This document shows positions 61,493 through 64,000 of a stretch of DNA of 64,000 nt, in pieces. The position numbers and the translations under genes were made by a program. The notes under the pieces are model-generated. The model had not been told where the DNA came from. It searched no databases and saw nothing but the letters and a program-made list of their open reading frames with translations. The stretch covers positions 50,067 through 114,066 of the forward strand of contig JAQFVV010001091.1 of the NCBI GenBank assembly GCA_028023455.1, written 5' to 3'. Position 1 is the stretch's first letter, and the number at the start of each line of letters is the position of its first letter. Source of the DNA: Epiperipatus broadwayi (lineage: Eukaryota > Onychophora > Udeonychophora > Euonychophora > Peripatidae).

Positions 61493-61600
61493 CAAGCGTT
61501 GTTAGCCGAGAGGTCATCGCACCCGCCTTGCAAGCAAGTAGTTGGTTTCAGACGGGTGTGGGTTCGCGTCCCGGCCGATGCTATGACATATGAAAAAAAA
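61493..61600 (+). mobile_element. tRNA-derived SINE, family A (best preserved)
   Basis: CAAGCGTTGTTAGCCGAGAG (A-box region), CCGCCTTGCAAGCAAGTAG (anticodon arm), GTGGGTTCGCGTCCCGG (B box with intact GGTTCG) and CCGATGCTATGACATATG, then an A run. GCATTATATTT occurs on both sides (about 61480 and 61603), a plausible 11-bp target duplication, which indicates retroposition. Confidence 0.88.
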
Positions 61601-62650
61601 AAGCATTATATTTTTAATAATAAGAAAAACTTTGTAAATAATGTACAATATCGTTTCATTTCCATTTTAAAAATTTAAATGCAAAAAAAAAAATGTAGTT
61701 TTCTTCTTTTCTTTTTATAATTTATCTTAAAATATAGACTTTTCAAAATTATCTCTTTCTTCAATAAATTACTCTTGACAGCTTTAAACATTTTTTCTAG
61801 AATATAAATGTTAATTTTCCTTAAATATACTATATGAAGCAATATTAAAATACTTACATGAACTCAAAGTAAATATATTACGGCAAAATCTTAGGCGTTT
61901 GGCCAACCTTCCTCCGACATTTAATAAGCTTAATCTGCGAAGTTAAGCTTTACACATTGAGTTTTTAGGATTGATGTTGTCATTTAGCTTAATTTTAAAG
62001 TGAAAATTGTTGGTGTAAACTGGAATATGTGTTAACTAAATGGCTGTATTAGCTTTGTAAAATCTTCCATATTATAACCAAAGTATGTATTTGTCAATGT
62101 ACCTGTGTAGTAGTTTTGTAAGTTTTTATCTATTATAATGAGCGCATAATTTTGGAGCGATTTTTTTTTTTCCTGGAACTCTGTACATTGCTTTTCATTA
62201 AAAAAATCAATCGCGATATATATACAATATGGTATGCCACATTTGTTTCTTAGCTATTTCTTTATATAGGAGATCTCTTGGAATTTATATAAGGATAAAT
62301 TCTTATCAGTAACTGCCAAAACTAGAAATTTATTTGAGAAGAATTTATTGAATGTTTTGAATATATTTTAGGTATGTGTCATTAAATTTTTGGTTTATTT
62401 CTTACAGATCTTCTTCAGTCCACGTTTGGAATTCCGGGGAATTCCGGTTCATTATTATTTTCATTGCCTATGCTTATATCCTCAATGAAATTTTTGATGG
62501 CTCTTTTAAATCTTGTAATCTGTGTTGATAAAATATCTTTTTTTTATTAAACGATATATAATTTGTTTTAATAATATTTGCATAAGTTTTAGAATTGTTT
62601 ACACTGTTTGAAATTGTGCTAATATCTTTTTTTGTTATCTAATATAATAC
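61601..62650. other. Non-coding stretch
   Basis: No supported gene. The region near 62395-62450 (GGAATTCCGGGGAATTCCGG) contains a short direct/inverted GGAATTCC motif, an isolated curiosity. Confidence 0.45.
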
Positions 62651-62760
62651 ACAAGGGCTTTGAACTCAGACTTTCAAACGACCCTCAACCATGCTATCTC
62701 ATACCTCTCATACACTTGGTCACACATATGTCGAAAAAATAAATAATCACCAATATACTT
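62651..62760 (-). mobile_element. tRNA-derived SINE, family C
   Basis: GGGCTTTGAACTCAGACTTT, ACGACCCTCAACCATGC, CACACATATGTCG and ATAAATAATCACCAATATAC match 47578-47695. The B-box complement TTTGAACTC is conserved. Confidence 0.55.
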
Positions 62761-63348
62761 ATTTTGTATCTAATATGATATTTTTTTGCTGATGCAATGT
62801 TTACTTTTGATACTAACTTAGTTTTTAGTAATAAGCATATTTCTTTTTACATTTTTTTCACAGAAAATGTCCTTTTTGTGTTACTTTTTCCTTTCTTATT
62901 TCTTGATGAGTTGTGTTCTTTCAAAATTTTGTACTTTTCATTACTTTTTCCTGACTTTTTGATAGTACTGATAAAATATCTACTTCGGTTGAATAACAGG
63001 ACGCATAAATTATTATTATTATTGTTATCATTATTATTAACCTAAATAAATATTATGTGAATAATATCACAAATTGGAATTTTTTTATAAAATAATATCA
63101 TGTGATCGTAACGGAAACTGCACAGTTTAAAATATTCACTTATATTATTAGTAATTTTTTAAATCATATATTATCTACTTTGCCCAAATTAAAAAAAAAA
63201 AAAAGAAACACGCCATGCTTGTTTTATTTTGATGTTTTAATTATATTTTATTTAATTACTGTATTCAAAAATTAATTACACTAGGATATTATAAAATTAA
63301 ATATATAAATCAGATAATGAATTTAATTTTGGAAACTATTTTCCCCCG
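62761..63348. other. A+T-rich stretch, 3' flank of small gene B
   Basis: Short hydrophobic frames here are low-complexity. The part just below 63349 would contain the 3' UTR of gene B. Confidence 0.5.
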
Positions 63349-63663
63349 TCATTCTTTTTTGACTACTTGCGATCGCAGGTATTCGTTTCTCATAATATCG
63401 TACTGGAGTGGATTTATTTCTTCATTTAGCCATTGTGGGGCTTCTTCGAGAGCCTTTGCAAAAAGTCTGTACTGGTTAAGGACAATTTCTGTTGTCATTA
63501 GAAATGCATAAAACGCATTAGCAAGTGAATTGTTGTCCGGATACATCGCTTCAAAACCGTAAAAATATTTAACAGTATCATAGAAATTATCAGTTGACAC
63601 ATTAAATTGCACATATAGTTTAAACATCAGTAAGCAAGGATCATTAGGTTTATCGGAATCCAT
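63349..63663 (-). CDS. Unrecognised small protein, family member B (104 aa)
   Basis: An intact 104-codon frame starting MDSDKPND and ending VVKKE. It aligns with member A (7273-7599) almost without gaps and with the dead member C (27579-27905): LLM at 11-13, YF at 33-34, MYP at 40-42, FYAFLM at 51-56, EEAPQWLNEEIN at 73-84, QYDIM at 87-91. Its codons look normal for an animal gene, and its text is less A+T-rich than the flanks. The ATG is in frame with an upstream short frame that ends in TGA 15 nt before it. A candidate 120-nt intron (63775-63894, GTAAAG…TTACAG) lies further upstream, so the mRNA is probably spliced. No domain is recognised and no signal peptide or membrane helix is evident. 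Function unknown. Confidence 0.62.
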   Translation of the reverse strand: MDSDKPNDPCLLMFKLYVQFNVSTDNFYDTVKYFYGFEAMYPDNNSLANAFYAFLMTTEIVLNQYRLFAKALEEAPQWLNEEINPLQYDIMRNEYLRSQVVKKE

Positions 63664-63728
63664 TTTCAGTTTCTTTGTTCAAAACCATATTTGCAACTTA
63701 ATTTTTGTTTCTTTAAGAAAATTTAAAC

Positions 63729-63747
63729 TTTGCATAAATTTAAATAT
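63729..63747 (-). promoter_or_regulatory. 19-nt block shared upstream of the small-gene family (copy B)
   Basis: Minus strand ATATTTAAATTTATGCAAA, identical to copies A and C, 66-84 nt before the start of gene B. Here it lies inside a frame open from the acceptor at 63774 to a TGA at about 63679, including IFKFMQ, so it may be exonic. Confidence 0.55.
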
Positions 63748-63774
63748 TCTGGATTTAATACTCTCATCTTCATT

Positions 63775-63894
63775 CTGTAAAATAATAATGTTATACATTT
63801 ATTTATTATATTATAAAAATAGTATTATTTATTTTAAACAAAATTAAAAATGGTTATATTATAATATAATTAATAAAATTTATAAACACTTTAC
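63775..63894 (-). other. Candidate intron upstream of gene B
   Basis: On the minus strand the donor AACAGAG|GTAAAG is at 63894 and the acceptor ATTATTATTTTACAG ends at 63775, giving a 120-nt A+T-rich intron. The exon after it begins AATGAAGATGAGAG. It is supported only by splice-site consensus and by a similar acceptor at the matching place in copy C. Confidence 0.35.
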
Positions 63895-64000
63895 CTCTGT
63901 TAATGTAATATATATATATATAATTCTTCGAAAAACAATACAATAATTAATACAGTAAATAATATTTTAAAAACAAATATCTACTATAATTTAATAGAAG

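Overview
The window is A+T-rich (roughly three quarters by eye) animal nuclear DNA. It holds long non-coding stretches, abundant microsatellites, tRNA-derived SINEs, RTE-like and ORF1/ORF2-type LINEs, Penelope-like elements (PLEs) with GIY-YIG endonucleases, a Ty3/gypsy LTR retrotransposon and many palindromic, MITE-like repeats. There is no bacterial gene organisation, operon, CRISPR array or rRNA. The mix of PLE, RTE, gypsy and several tRNA-SINE families, plus degenerate CCCTAA-type (TTAGGG-type) tracts, fits an invertebrate metazoan, perhaps a mollusc or another lophotrochozoan. The species cannot be fixed from the sequence alone.

Layout. 0-1.3 kb: a dimeric satellite. 1.34-1.56 kb: a comparatively GC-rich 216-bp palindrome. 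1.7-5.1 kb: SINEs and the first copy of a 1.9-kb repeat. 5.1-7.2 kb: microsatellites and plain A+T-rich DNA. 7.27-8.0 kb: a small intact gene (copy A). 8.6-10.9 kb: a dead RTE-like LINE. 12.2-13.3 kb: a gag-like remnant with a broken zinc knuckle. 13.65-15.56 kb: the second copy of the 1.9-kb repeat. 15.57-16.05 kb: a palindromic composite. 16.05-24.36 kb: a full-length but frame-disrupted gypsy element on the minus strand with 1.9-kb LTRs. 24.4-26.5 kb: PLE and RTE remnants and a palindrome. 27.44-27.91 kb: a dead copy (C) of the small gene. 29-34 kb: an RTE tail, MITEs and SINEs. 34.4-39.8 kb: a complex tandem array with embedded telomere-like tracts. 44.1-44.4 kb: a GC-richer island with a TATA box. 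45.6-47.1 kb: a 456-bp tandem array. 47.6-49.7 kb: SINE, foldbacks and a PLE with a hammerhead-like motif. 52.6-53.5 kb: a weak candidate gene. 54.5-60.7 kb: a PLE followed by a degenerate two-ORF LINE. 61-63 kb: SINEs. 63.35-63.78 kb: small gene copy B.

The most interesting signal is a small-protein family that I do not recognise. Two intact ORFs (7273-7599 and 63349-63663, both minus) and one decayed copy (27579-27905, plus) align almost without gaps over 104-108 codons. They share a YF pair, a YA-x-(L/I)-M motif, a (W)-x-N-E block and, in the two intact copies, a VVKKE tail. Each is preceded by an identical 19-nt block that carries an ATG (a possible uORF, exon or promoter element). Everything else in the window is mobile or repetitive DNA, so this dispersed family is the best candidate here for an undescribed gene system.
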